Source of the DNA: Paenibacillus silvestris
Lineage (GTDB): Bacteria; Bacillota; Bacilli; Paenibacillales; NBRC-103111
Assembly: GCF_009882985.1 (NCBI RefSeq)
Contig: NZ_WTUZ01000021.1
Coordinates: 290,499-354,498 of the forward strand
Direction: 5' to 3'
DNA: 64,000 nt
A model generated the notes under the pieces. That model made no database searches. It had not been told where the DNA came from and saw only the letters and a list, made by a program, of their open reading frames with translations. Made by a program: the position numbers and the translations under genes. Shown in pieces: positions 7,430-16,003 of this stretch. Position 1 is the first letter of the stretch, and each line of letters opens with the position of its first letter.

Positions 7430-8356
7430 TTGAATAAGGGGAAACTCAGCGAGCTAGTAAAGTCGCAAGATTGGACAATGTTCGGTATTATTGCTTCGAT
7501 TTACTTAGTTTGGCGAATTGGTGTCGTTGGGAACTGGAGTAAAGAATGTTGGATCTTGCTGTTAGTTTGTTTGTTAGGCGTTCGTAAAGATCAGATTGAT
7601 GTGGATTGGAAGCGGTTTTTTCTTTTCGGCATACCGCTGCTAGGCGTATTCTACTATTTCTATGGATCCGGGAACGGATTTTGGTGGAAAATCGCCAATT
7701 GGATGTTTGAAAATAACCGCCATCCCTGGCACTGGGATGATTATATGAATGCAATTCCACTGAACACGGGTGGATGGGCGAGATGGATTGCTACTCCGTT
7801 TCTGGATAAAGCCATGGTTTGGATTTATAATTACGGATTCGTATTATCTTTATGGATTTGTATTGTGAGAAGTTTTTGGACACGCAGTATTAAGAAAATG
7901 CTTTCGTACGCGCTGTCTGGCCACATGCTGCAATTTCCGCTGATTTTGCCATTCTACAACCTGATCTTGTTGCACGAGGTGTGGTATGTGAATAAGCAGC
8001 CGGATTTGCTGAATCGTGTATTTGCGGATCAAAATTCATTGCTTGTAGCTGTAATGAACTGTTTCCCAAGCATGCATACCTCGATTTCATTTGCCATGCT
8101 TCTCCTGGCCTTACGAGAAAAAGATCGTATTTTCAAAACGATGATGGTGACTTACTGCGCTTCAATCATTTTCTCAACGTTGTATTTGCAAATTCATTGG
8201 TTAATTGATGTGTTTGCCGGCATGCTATTTGCGTATGGAACGGTTAAATTATCGGATTTCCTCATTCGATTAGGATCTACGCGTGTGCTGCCTGCCCGAT
8301 TCAAGAAATTTTACAGTAGTGGTCTGCAAACGACTTCGAATGAAGTTTCCATTTAG
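7430..8356 (+). CDS. PAP2-family membrane phosphatase/transferase
   Basis: About 308 residues with six or so membrane spans. Two of the three PAP2 motifs are visible near the C-terminus: PSMHTS (213-218) and HWLIDVF (256-262, carrying the catalytic His and Asp). The arrangement resembles the inositolphosphotransferase/Aur1 branch (PAP2_3), which works on lipid phosphates at the membrane. TTG 7430 follows TTAGGGGGA; an ATG at 7397 is in frame but has no good ribosome binding site, and frame continuing further upstream runs through the tRNA and is not coding. Substrate unknown. Confidence 0.8.
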   Translation: MNKGKLSELVKSQDWTMFGIIASIYLVWRIGVVGNWSKECWILLLVCLLGVRKDQIDVDWKRFFLFGIPLLGVFYYFYGSGNGFWWKIANWMFENNRHPWHWDDYMNAIPLNTGGWARWIATPFLDKAMVWIYNYGFVLSLWICIVRSFWTRSIKKMLSYALSGHMLQFPLILPFYNLILLHEVWYVNKQPDLLNRVFADQNSLLVAVMNCFPSMHTSISFAMLLLALREKDRIFKTMMVTYCASIIFSTLYLQIHWLIDVFAGMLFAYGTVKLSDFLIRLGSTRVLPARFKKFYSSGLQTTSNEVSI

Positions 8357-8422
8357 GTAAGTTGACTTCGGGATGCTTTTTTTGGCATGATTAGGTAAGG
8401 AAGGTAAGAACGGAGGATGAGA

Positions 8423-8671
8423 ATGGACGACACGAGCAAAATGAATCAACCGAATACGAACGGCAATGAATATTTCGTTATCAAAGCCAAAGACAACGGT
8501 GTTCATGTTATTGGATTAACACGCGGTCAGGATACACGCTTTCATCATACGGAGAAACTGGACAAGGGCGAGGTTATGATTGCCCAGTTTACGGAGCACA
8601 CATCCGCAGTTAAAGTAAGAGGAAAAGCGCTTATCATTACGAAATACGGCACCGTAGATACTGAAGAATAA
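8423..8671 (+). CDS. mtrB: trp RNA-binding attenuation protein (TRAP)
   Basis: 82 residues. The core ([43 protein letters not shown]) is nearly identical to TRAP of B. subtilis, which forms an 11-mer ring that binds (G/U)AG repeats when loaded with tryptophan. The N-terminus has a short Asn-rich extension. ATG 8423 is preferred (CGGAGG at 8411-8416, 6 nt spacing) over ATG 8417, which abuts that site. Its cognate target is visible in this window in front of trpE (19069-19131). Unlike B. subtilis, where mtrB follows folE (mtrA), no folE is next to it. Confidence 0.97.
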   Translation: MDDTSKMNQPNTNGNEYFVIKAKDNGVHVIGLTRGQDTRFHHTEKLDKGEVMIAQFTEHTSAVKVRGKALIITKYGTVDTEE

Positions 8672-8683
8672 TTTATTATTGAT

Positions 8684-8708
8684 AAAGCAGGCATAGCCTG
8701 CTTTTTTT
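8684..8708 (+). terminator. Intrinsic terminator after mtrB
   Basis: AAAGCAGGC (8684-8692), ATA loop, GCCTGCTTT (8696-8704), then T run. Confidence 0.92.
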
Positions 8709-8797
8709 CTTTGTACAATGGTGTATAGAGCTTGTAACAGAAGCAATCTGTATAGTCCGATTTGCTCTTGCTGATTAGCCAGGAGGTGCAATATGAT

Positions 8798-9331
8798 ATG
8801 AGATGGTCGATGCGCATCGTTATGACGTTAGCGGTATCTATTGTCATAGTTGTTTGTTTGTCTTTACTGCCCAAAATGGATAGTTCAACGGGATTAAGTT
8901 CACCTTATCGATGGCCAAGCAATCGAGTTGGGCAGGTTACGGACAATAATTTACCGGACTTACTCGTACAAGTACCTCTGCAAATGCGGATTCGCAAAGT
9001 TGAGTTGACGAACGCCCGAATGTCGCTTGATTTGAGTTTGCCTAAAAATGCGGACTCGGCAGCCGTTTATCGGGATCTATACACGATCGCTCAGACCATG
9101 CTGATGAAAACAAAAAATGTGAATCAAGTGTGGGTTCGGGTCATTGATTATTCTAACGTGTCTGACAATGCCTCAACGCAGCTTGTACTTGCTATGGTTG
9201 CCGAACGTGAATCTGGGAAGGATATGGAGAAGAGTGCGAATGACCTCAGTCTTATCCAACTTGAACAGGAGTTACAGAATCGGTTTCGTATTACGTACAC
9301 CTCAAAATGGCAGCAAAGATATCCCTTATAA
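8798..9331 (+). CDS. Membrane-anchored protein of unknown function
   Basis: 177 residues starting at ATG 8798, with AGGAGGTG at 8781-8788 (the ATG at 8793 is out of frame). One N-terminal membrane segment (IVMTLAVSIVIVVCLSLLP) is followed by an extracytoplasmic hydrophilic domain with no motif I recognise. It lies between mtrB and hepS; the hepS start is about 100 nt downstream. I see no evidence for a function. The frame is well supported by ribosome binding site and codon pattern. Confidence 0.75.
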   Translation: MRWSMRIVMTLAVSIVIVVCLSLLPKMDSSTGLSSPYRWPSNRVGQVTDNNLPDLLVQVPLQMRIRKVELTNARMSLDLSLPKNADSAAVYRDLYTIAQTMLMKTKNVNQVWVRVIDYSNVSDNASTQLVLAMVAERESGKDMEKSANDLSLIQLEQELQNRFRITYTSKWQQRYPL

Positions 9332-9428
9332 TTAATTGTGCTTCTCTTTACGTGTTATGATATAATGATTTGAATTGAAACTTGACCAACATTAATGAGA
9401 TTTGGCACACGGTTACGGAGGCTTTTGC

Positions 9429-10295
9429 ATGAATTCTTATCGGATCCCAGAGATCGCCAAGCAGTACACGGAGTATGATATGATCCAAATTCACACAGAC
9501 TTGCCCGATTTCCCGGAGCTGCGCACGCGTCTGTTGTTTGCATTCTTGAACGGTAATAGTAAACTAAGCTCCTCAAGTGAGTTGTACACGCTAGCAACCT
9601 CGCTTGTGCAGCTTGGACTTGACACGCATGAATTGGTTACGGCTTCGAATGACATCAAAGAGAAAAAGGCCGCAAGATCCAGACAGCTTAAGGTTCTTGC
9701 TGGAGATTATTTCAGTTCTCGCTTCTATCATCTCCTTGCCGGTGCCGGCCAAATTGACATGATTAAGCAATTGTCGAATGCCATTTGTGATGTCAACAGG
9801 TTAAAGATGAATACGTACATGAAAATGAAGCAATTGAAATTATCAGCAGAAGATTACATCCACCAAACGGTGGAGATCAAATCTCAGCTTTTTTTGTCAT
9901 TCTCGGAATTTATGTCTGAGGTGTATGACCAAGCATGGCCGGAGATTCTGAGAAGCTATACGAGATGTGAAGTGCTTTTCGAAGAAATTTTCCGACTTGA
10001 ATCCGGTTCGGATTTCAAGGACAGCTGGGGTTTCTGGCACATTTTGCAGCATGGTACGAAGGATGAGCGGAAACAGCTTCAAACCGAGGAATCGGATCAA
10101 GCCAGAGTACGTACACTCATGCACAAATATCATATAACTTCGCAACTGTATCAAATGCTGGACTCTCAGACTAAGCTGCTGCAAGCCAAAGTAAAGCAGC
10201 TTGAATCGGACAAACTAATAAGTGAACTGTTTCACATAGGAGAGCCGTTCCTGCGATTTTTAGCCAAGCAGCCCAAAGTGCTGGAAGAAATTTGA
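9429..10295 (+). CDS. hepS: Heptaprenyl diphosphate synthase component 1
   Basis: 288 residues, helical, resembling HepS (HEPPP synthase subunit 1), the small non-catalytic partner that lets HepT make the C35 prenyl diphosphate of the menaquinone tail. Assignment rests on the N-terminal pattern (YRIPEIAKQYTEYDMIQ... LPDFPELRTRLLF) and on gene order hepS-menG-...-hepT. ATG 9429 follows CGGAGG at 9416-9421; the in-frame TTG at 9402 is upstream of that site and is not used. The next gene follows within 14 nt, so these are co-transcribed. Confidence 0.88.
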   Translation: MNSYRIPEIAKQYTEYDMIQIHTDLPDFPELRTRLLFAFLNGNSKLSSSSELYTLATSLVQLGLDTHELVTASNDIKEKKAARSRQLKVLAGDYFSSRFYHLLAGAGQIDMIKQLSNAICDVNRLKMNTYMKMKQLKLSAEDYIHQTVEIKSQLFLSFSEFMSEVYDQAWPEILRSYTRCEVLFEEIFRLESGSDFKDSWGFWHILQHGTKDERKQLQTEESDQARVRTLMHKYHITSQLYQMLDSQTKLLQAKVKQLESDKLISELFHIGEPFLRFLAKQPKVLEEI

Positions 10296-10308
10296 GGTGA
10301 CATGACAG

Positions 10309-11064
10309 ATGAATATGACAAAAACAAAAACCCCCGTTAAACCCACGAAAACTAAAGAAGAATTCGTGCACTCGGTTTTCGAGAGCATTGCGCCAAAGTA
10401 TGATTTAATGAACAATATTTTGAGCTTCAACAGACACAAAGCATGGCGTAAATTCACAATGAAGAAGATGAATGTTCAGCCAGGCGAGACCGCGATTGAT
10501 TTATGCTGCGGAACTTGTGATTGGACCATTTCTCTTGCTAAGGCAAGCGGTACCGGCAAGATGGTAGGGCTTGATTTCAGCCAAAACATGCTGGATTATG
10601 GTGCAGAGAAAATTAAACAGCTTCACTTGGACAAGCAGATTGAGTTAATTCAAGGCAATGCGATGAGTCTTCCATTTGACGATAACACGTTTGATTATGC
10701 AACGATTGGATTTGCCCTCCGTAATGTACCCGATTTGGAGCAAGTCATTCGTGAAATGCAGCGTGTCGTTAAGCCAGGAGGGCTAGTTGTGTCTCTAGAA
10801 TTGTCGAAACCGACATGGCAGCCGTTTAAGTCCATCTATTATTTTTATTTCCAACGCGTTCTGCCTTTCTTGGGTAAGATGATTGCTCAGAAATATGAAC
10901 AGTACAAGTGGTTGCCGGAGTCATTAATTCATTTTCCCGACCACAAACAATTAGCAGCTATTTTTACAAACCAAGGATTGAAGAGTGTACAGGCTTACCC
11001 ATTAACCGGTGGGGTTGCCGCCTTGCATATTGGTACCAAGGGGAATACGAAATCAGGAGAGTAA
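10309..11064 (+). CDS. menG: Demethylmenaquinone methyltransferase
   Basis: 251-residue class I SAM methyltransferase of the UbiE/MenG family, performing the last C-methylation of menaquinone. Visible are the glycine-rich SAM loop (AIDLCCGTCDW), FDYATIGFALRNVPD and the MQRVVKPGG post-motif. One change: the usual CGTGDW loop reads CGTCDW. The N-terminus carries a short Lys/Thr-rich extension. GAGGTGA lies 9 nt before ATG 10309. Known as menH or menG in B. subtilis, in the same hepS-menG-hepT order. Confidence 0.95.
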   Translation: MNMTKTKTPVKPTKTKEEFVHSVFESIAPKYDLMNNILSFNRHKAWRKFTMKKMNVQPGETAIDLCCGTCDWTISLAKASGTGKMVGLDFSQNMLDYGAEKIKQLHLDKQIELIQGNAMSLPFDDNTFDYATIGFALRNVPDLEQVIREMQRVVKPGGLVVSLELSKPTWQPFKSIYYFYFQRVLPFLGKMIAQKYEQYKWLPESLIHFPDHKQLAAIFTNQGLKSVQAYPLTGGVAALHIGTKGNTKSGE

Positions 11065-11071
11065 TGCGCAT

Positions 11072-11947
11072 ATGTTTACTAAACTAAAAATCTTTCTGGA
11101 AATGATTAAATTTGAACACAGTGTATTTGCACTGCCTTTTGCATTCATGGGAGCAATTCTAGGCTCGGTCGTATTAACAAACCACTTGCCAAGCTGGTCT
11201 CAAATCGGCTGGATTACACTAGCGATGGTTGGAGCAAGAACCGCGGCGATGGCACTAAATCGAGTGATTGATAAAGCGATCGACAAGAAGAATCCGCGTA
11301 CGGAGAATCGGGCAATACCCGCTGGATTGATTTCCATTCCGCAAGTCATTATTTATATTATTATTTCATTTGCTGTGCTTTTCTGGGCAACCTCCAATCT
11401 AAGCTCGTTATCGATGAAACTGCTGCCAATCGCAGTGTTTTTTCTTGTCTTTTACTCTTATACCAAAAGATTTACATGGACCTGCCATTTTGTGCTTGGA
11501 TTGACTTTAGGACTCGCGCCGCTTGGTGGCTGGATTGCTGTTACGGGTCAATTCACATGGGCATCCATTATATTTTATTTAACGGTAGTTTGTTGGAGCG
11601 CTGGGTTTGATCTCATCTATGCCTGTCAGGATGTTGAATTTGACCGTAATGAAGGTCTTTATTCATTGCCAAGCCGCTTTGGCATCAAGGCAGCACTGAA
11701 TACAGCTCGAGTCTTGCACGTTCTGACAGCGGTTGGTCTAGTAACCCTATTTTTCATGACACATCTAAGCTGGTTTTATTTAGTAGGGCTTGTCATTGCC
11801 TATGTTATTCTGTACAAAGAACACAAACTGGTTTCACCTCAGGACTTATCCAAGCTGAATACAGCCTTTTTTACAATGAACGGTGTGCTTAGCCTTGTGA
11901 TGTTTGCTTTTACACTGCTTGATGTGCTTGTGAGAGAGTACTTATGA
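11072..11947 (+). CDS. mqnP: UbiA-family prenyltransferase (MqnP-like)
   Basis: 291-residue integral membrane prenyltransferase. The first Asp motif is NRVIDKAIDKKNPRTENR and the second region DLIYACQDVEFDRNEG, both typical of the 4-hydroxybenzoate polyprenyltransferase branch rather than of MenA. With UbiX and MqnA next to it, the likely role is attaching the heptaprenyl tail to 6-hydroxy-2-naphthoate in the futalosine route (MqnP). ATG 11072 follows AGGAGAG by 10 nt. Overlaps the next gene by 4 nt (ATGA). Substrate is inferred from context. Confidence 0.85.
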   Translation: MFTKLKIFLEMIKFEHSVFALPFAFMGAILGSVVLTNHLPSWSQIGWITLAMVGARTAAMALNRVIDKAIDKKNPRTENRAIPAGLISIPQVIIYIIISFAVLFWATSNLSSLSMKLLPIAVFFLVFYSYTKRFTWTCHFVLGLTLGLAPLGGWIAVTGQFTWASIIFYLTVVCWSAGFDLIYACQDVEFDRNEGLYSLPSRFGIKAALNTARVLHVLTAVGLVTLFFMTHLSWFYLVGLVIAYVILYKEHKLVSPQDLSKLNTAFFTMNGVLSLVMFAFTLLDVLVREYL

Positions 11948-12546
11948 GCGGCGGCAATTGGGTGGTAGGGATTACTGGGGCAAGCGGTGCCATTTATGGC
12001 ATTCGATTGTGCCAGGTCATGCTGGACCAAGGCTTGGATGTGCATTTGATCATCACAGAGGCTGGCTGGAGAGTGCTGCATGATGAGCTCGACTGGCAGG
12101 CAAGCAAGCGCAAAGAAATGCTGCAAGAGCATTTTGGCGGCCGCACAGGCTCGTTCGAGCACCATCCGATTGCTGATATTGGAGCAACTGTTGCCAGTGG
12201 ATCCTTTCGGACCAAAGGGATGGTTGTCATCCCTTGCTCGATGGGCACGCTATCCGGCATCGCGCACGGCTCATCCGATAATTTATTAGAGAGAACAGCA
12301 GATGTCATGCTGAAAGAAGGAAGAAAATTAATTCTGGTTCCAAGGGAAACGCCATTGCATGCCATTCATTTGGAAAACATGCTGACCTTGTCTAGAATGG
12401 GCGTACGCATGCTTCCGGCGATGCCAGCCTTTTATAATCGTCCGCGCTCCATTGAGGAGATGGTCGATTTTTTAGTAGGCAAAGTGCTGGATAGCATGGA
12501 CATTGAGCATTCCTTGTACCGAAGATGGGGTGATAACCATGAGTAG
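11944..12546 (+). CDS. ubiX: Flavin prenyltransferase UbiX
   Basis: 200 residues with the UbiX pattern: GITGASGAIYGIRL at the N-terminus, VIPCSMGTLSGIAHG in the middle, LVPRETPLHAIHLENML toward the end. UbiX makes prenylated FMN, the cofactor of UbiD-type decarboxylases; next to mqnA and mqnP the partner would be the MqnL-type decarboxylase of the futalosine route, not present in this window. Translation is coupled on both sides: ATG 11944 overlaps the mqnP stop and the end overlaps mqnA by 8 nt. Confidence 0.93.
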   Translation: MSGGNWVVGITGASGAIYGIRLCQVMLDQGLDVHLIITEAGWRVLHDELDWQASKRKEMLQEHFGGRTGSFEHHPIADIGATVASGSFRTKGMVVIPCSMGTLSGIAHGSSDNLLERTADVMLKEGRKLILVPRETPLHAIHLENMLTLSRMGVRMLPAMPAFYNRPRSIEEMVDFLVGKVLDSMDIEHSLYRRWGDNHE

Positions 12547-13402
12547 CTCTGACCCAAAAATTCGTATTGGCCGTATCAATTATACAAATGTTTGGCCGAT
12601 CTATTACTATTTTCCTGAACTTATGAACACGTCCGAAATAGACATTATTGAGCAGGTGCCGACTTCGCTCAATAAAGCCATGGCTGCCGGAGAGATTGAC
12701 ATGGGGCCAATTTCCTCCTTTGCGTATGGAGAATCCTTCGAGAATTACTTGTTGTATCCAGATCTTTCAGTTAGCGCATATGGGGAAGTCAATTCCATCC
12801 TATTATTTCATGAGAAGCCGCTCCGCGAGATTGCGAACGGGCATATTTTGCTGCCTACAACTTCAGCTACATCGGTAAATTTGCTCAAGATTATACTTGA
12901 GAAATTTTACGAAGGGAAACCCACGTATGAATATGCTACTCCCGATGTTGAGCAGATGATGGCGCATGGGGATGGCGCACTGCTCATTGGAGACGATGCG
13001 ATCAAAGAGAGTTGGCGCAATAAAACGTATATGATTACGGATCTTGGGCAAGAATGGGCGAAATGGACAGGACAATGGATTTCGTTCGCCGTATGGGCGA
13101 TTCGTAAGGAGACGGCAGAGCTGTATCCGGAGCTTGTGACCGATGTGTTCAATGCGTTCATGGCAAGTAAAGCCAAGGCACACAGTAACCCGGAAGAAAT
13201 GATTGAAGAGGCGCAAGCTTCTGTTGGCGGTACGGCTTCTTATTGGCATCATTATTTTCATACGTTATGTTATGATTTTGGTCCGGAACAGTGGGAAGGG
13301 CTTGCTTCCTATTACAAGTATGCTTATGAGCTTGGTTTCCTGCCGAAGCCGGTAAATATCGCTTTATGGTCTGAGAATAAAGTGGCACGGGTGACAGAAT
13401 GA
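12539..13402 (+). CDS. mqnA: Menaquinone biosynthesis protein MqnA (chorismate dehydratase)
   Basis: 287 residues of the MqnA/MqnD periplasmic-binding-like fold. IRIGRINYTNVWPIYYYF and IDMGPISSFAYGE are characteristic of MqnA, which dehydrates chorismate to 3-enolpyruvylbenzoate, the entry to the futalosine pathway. Substrate chorismate is made by aroC, 3 kb downstream. Start ATG 12539 follows GGGGTGAT and overlaps ubiX; the stop overlaps hepT by 4 nt. MqnA versus MqnD cannot be settled by motif alone, but gene context favours MqnA. Confidence 0.88.
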   Translation: MSSSDPKIRIGRINYTNVWPIYYYFPELMNTSEIDIIEQVPTSLNKAMAAGEIDMGPISSFAYGESFENYLLYPDLSVSAYGEVNSILLFHEKPLREIANGHILLPTTSATSVNLLKIILEKFYEGKPTYEYATPDVEQMMAHGDGALLIGDDAIKESWRNKTYMITDLGQEWAKWTGQWISFAVWAIRKETAELYPELVTDVFNAFMASKAKAHSNPEEMIEEAQASVGGTASYWHHYFHTLCYDFGPEQWEGLASYYKYAYELGFLPKPVNIALWSENKVARVTE

Positions 13403-14376
13403 AAAATTTATTGGATATTTATTCAAGAAAGAAAAAAGATATAGCTGCTATTGAAAAGGCGCTCGAGGAAAGCGTATATTCGGATCACGCTATGCTGAGA
13501 GAAACATCGAGTCATTTATTGAAAGCTGGCGGGAAACGAATCCGTCCCGTTTTTGTACTTCTTTCCGGTGAGTTCGGAAACTATCAGTTAGAAACGATGA
13601 AGCGCGTGGCGGTGCCACTGGAGCTCATACATATGGCATCGCTCGTTCACGATGATGTCATTGATGATGCGAATACAAGACGTGGGCAATTAACGGTCCG
13701 ATCCAAGTGGGATAATCGGATTGCGATGTATACAGGAGATTATATATTTGCTAAGGCGTTAGGTGTTATCACGCAAATCCACAAGCCAGCCGTGCATCAG
13801 ATCTTGTCTAAGGCTATTGTAGAAATGTCCATTGGAGAGATGGAGCAAATTCGGTTCTTTTTTCACTCCGAGCAGACGATTCGTGATTACTTATTGAGAA
13901 TTAGGCGCAAAACAGCCCTTCTTATCGCTATTTCCTGCCAATTAGGGGCAATGGCTGCGGGAGCACCAGATTGGATCAGCAATAAGCTATATGGATTTGG
14001 TTATAACGTCGGCATGACGTTCCAAATCAGGGACGATATTCTGGACCTTATAGGGACCGAGAAGCAGATCGGTAAACCGCCAGGGTCCGATGTGAAGCAA
14101 GGTAACATTACGATTCCTGTCCTGTTTGCCATGCAGGATCCTATACTTAAACCTCTTATCATGGCTGAATTAGATCGCATACATAAATTAGATGGACAAA
14201 CAGACGTTAGCCGTTTCTTGGATATCATCCGTAACAGTGAAGGCATTGCAATGGCAGATTCACTGTCACAGAAATACATTGACAAGGCGATTGCTTCCTT
14301 AGATCCCCTGCCGAATGGGCAAGCCAAAAGAGATTTGATTGAGGTTGCACACTTCATCGGCAATCGATCCTACTAA
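13399..14376 (+). CDS. hepT: Heptaprenyl diphosphate synthase component 2
   Basis: 325-residue trans-isoprenyl diphosphate synthase, catalytic partner of HepS. First Asp-rich motif DDVIDD at 85-90 and second FQIRDDILD near 213-219 are intact, along with KAGGKRIRP at 42-50. It elongates farnesyl diphosphate with isopentenyl diphosphate to C35 for the menaquinone tail. ATG 13399 overlaps the mqnA stop (ATGA), so the whole block hepS to hepT is one operon. An ndk promoter follows. Confidence 0.95.
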   Translation: MKNLLDIYSRKKKDIAAIEKALEESVYSDHAMLRETSSHLLKAGGKRIRPVFVLLSGEFGNYQLETMKRVAVPLELIHMASLVHDDVIDDANTRRGQLTVRSKWDNRIAMYTGDYIFAKALGVITQIHKPAVHQILSKAIVEMSIGEMEQIRFFFHSEQTIRDYLLRIRRKTALLIAISCQLGAMAAGAPDWISNKLYGFGYNVGMTFQIRDDILDLIGTEKQIGKPPGSDVKQGNITIPVLFAMQDPILKPLIMAELDRIHKLDGQTDVSRFLDIIRNSEGIAMADSLSQKYIDKAIASLDPLPNGQAKRDLIEVAHFIGNRSY

Positions 14377-14389
14377 GGAATTTTGCAAT

Positions 14390-14418
14390 TTGAGAAAAGC
14401 TGCCAAAAAGTGTAAACT
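14390..14418 (+). promoter_or_regulatory. Candidate sigma-A promoter for ndk
   Basis: TTGAGA (14390-14395), 17-nt spacer, TAAACT (14413-14418); leaves a leader of about 125 nt containing two hairpin repeats. Confidence 0.55.
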
Positions 14419-14474
14419 AAGAGGGAATACATAAGATTTAACCCTTTTGGGCGTATAGGCCTACGTTGGAAGTC

Positions 14475-14530
14475 AGTTTTCTAACGAAAACTCAGTAGAT
14501 GCTTACGAAGCAAGTTTTCTAAAGAAAACG
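14475..14530 (+). repeat. Two copies of a short GTTTTCT/GAAAAC hairpin in the ndk leader
   Basis: AGTTTTCTAACGAAAACT (14475-14492) and AGTTTTCTAAAGAAAACG (14513-14530) are 38 nt apart start to start. Each is a small inverted repeat (GTTTTC/GAAAAC), and both are preceded by TACG and GAAG elements, so the repeat unit is longer than the hairpin. The second copy ends just before the AAGGAGG of ndk. Confidence 0.75.
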
Positions 14531-14549
14531 CTAAGGAGGATATCGTTAC

Positions 14550-14993
14550 ATGGAAAAAACATTCTTGATGGTGAAACCAGATGGCGTACAGCGCGGCCTA
14601 ATTGGTGAAATTGTAAAGCGCTTTGAACAGAAAGGCTTTCAATTAATTGGCAGCAAATTGACGATGGTATCGAGAGAACAAGCTGCGTTTCATTATGCCG
14701 AACATGAAGGCAAAGATTTTTACGAAAGACTCGTGAATTTCATTACGTCCGGACCCGTGTTCGCCATGGTATGGCAGGGGGATCAAGTAATTCCTCTATC
14801 ACGTACGTTGATCGGAAAAACGAATTCCCTGGAAGCAGCGCCTGGTACGATCCGTGGCGATTATGCGGTACATACGAATTTCAACCTCATTCATGGCTCT
14901 GACTCACCGGAAAGCGCTGAACGCGAGATCGGCAATTTCTTTAAAGCGGACGAGCTCCTTGAATATACAAAAGTCATTCAGCAGTGGATTTAG
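14550..14993 (+). CDS. ndk: Nucleoside diphosphate kinase
   Basis: 147 residues, standard bacterial length. Phosphorylates NDPs to NTPs through a phospho-histidine; the catalytic His is H115 in [13 protein letters not shown], and [11 protein letters not shown] at 7-17 is the family signature. ATG 14550 follows AAGGAGGA by 9 nt. Own candidate promoter, repeat-bearing leader and terminator, so it is a single-gene unit between hepT and cheR, the same order as in B. subtilis. Confidence 0.97.
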   Translation: MEKTFLMVKPDGVQRGLIGEIVKRFEQKGFQLIGSKLTMVSREQAAFHYAEHEGKDFYERLVNFITSGPVFAMVWQGDQVIPLSRTLIGKTNSLEAAPGTIRGDYAVHTNFNLIHGSDSPESAEREIGNFFKADELLEYTKVIQQWI

Positions 14994-15008
14994 CTTTCCA
15001 GAAACTTT

Positions 15009-15046
15009 AAGAACCTGTCATCTTCCACGATGCAGGTTCTTTTTTG
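15009..15046 (+). terminator. Intrinsic terminator after ndk
   Basis: AAGAACCTG (15009-15017) pairs with CAGGTTCTT (15033-15041), the inner CATC/GATG extending the stem, then TTTTT. Confidence 0.85.
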
Positions 15047-15121
15047 TCGTGATTTGAAGGATTTTGGGAAGGAATGCAAGAATGTATGATACTTAGACAA
15101 CGACCAAGGTAGGTGGACAGC

Positions 15122-15907
15122 ATGGAAGAGGATCAGGATTTTTTGTTATTTATAAAAAAAGTAAAGGAACATACGTCCATTGATCTTGCTCTTTACAAAG
15201 AGGCACAAATGAAAAGACGTCTGACAACACTTCGAATGAAACGTGGCTATCATACGTTTGTCTCCTTTTTTGATGCCATGATGAAAAATAAAGAACTCTT
15301 TTATGAATTTCTGGATCGGATGACAATCAATGTCTCGGAGTTTTGGCGGAACCCGAATCGTTGGGAACTGGTGGAATCCAGATTCATTCCCGAGATGCTC
15401 AAAAAGAATCGACGACTCAAGATTTGGAGCGCTGCCTGTTCAACAGGCGAAGAGCCTTATACGTTAGCCATGATTCTGGCCGAGCAAGGGGCCTTGAGCG
15501 ATGTCCATTTGCTCGCAACGGATATCGATGAAGGCGCCCTGGATAAGGCGCGTAAAGCAGCCTACCTCGACCGTTCCTTACGAGATGTGCCTGAGAAGTA
15601 CGTCACGAAATATTTTCGACAAGATCAACTTATGTATCATGTTTCGGATGAGCTACGGAAGCCTATTAAATTTCAAAAGCAGAACCTGCTTGTCGATACG
15701 TTTGATACCGGCTTTGATTTGATCGTTTGCCGAAATGTGATCATATATTTTACCGAAGAGGCAAAGCATGTGTTGTATCAGAAGTTTGCCAAAGCATTGA
15801 AACCAGGAGGATTACTATTTGTAGGGTCCACAGAACAAATCTTTTCACCGGGGCAATACGATTTAGAACCGGCGGATACTTTCTTTTATCGGAAAAAAGG
15901 CGTATAA
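15122..15907 (+). CDS. cheR: Chemotaxis protein methyltransferase CheR
   Basis: 261 residues. N-terminal helical CheR_N domain, then the SAM-binding domain with IWSAACSTGEEPYTLAM and ATDID; LIVCRNVIIYF is the catalytic-domain signature. CheR methylates glutamates of chemoreceptors from S-adenosylmethionine, adjusting adaptation. AGGTAGGTGG at 15108-15117 precedes ATG 15122 by 4-5 nt; the GTG at 15113 lies inside it. Isolated from other chemotaxis genes, as in B. subtilis, where cheR precedes aroF(aroC). Confidence 0.95.
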   Translation: MEEDQDFLLFIKKVKEHTSIDLALYKEAQMKRRLTTLRMKRGYHTFVSFFDAMMKNKELFYEFLDRMTINVSEFWRNPNRWELVESRFIPEMLKKNRRLKIWSAACSTGEEPYTLAMILAEQGALSDVHLLATDIDEGALDKARKAAYLDRSLRDVPEKYVTKYFRQDQLMYHVSDELRKPIKFQKQNLLVDTFDTGFDLIVCRNVIIYFTEEAKHVLYQKFAKALKPGGLLFVGSTEQIFSPGQYDLEPADTFFYRKKGV

Positions 15908-16003
15908 GATCTTCCATAAATTCCAATACTAAGATGTAGCAAAGCTCAGTGAACGTTAATGAGGTACAGTACATAAAACTGATGCAACTCTTAGGGGGCT
16001 CTT

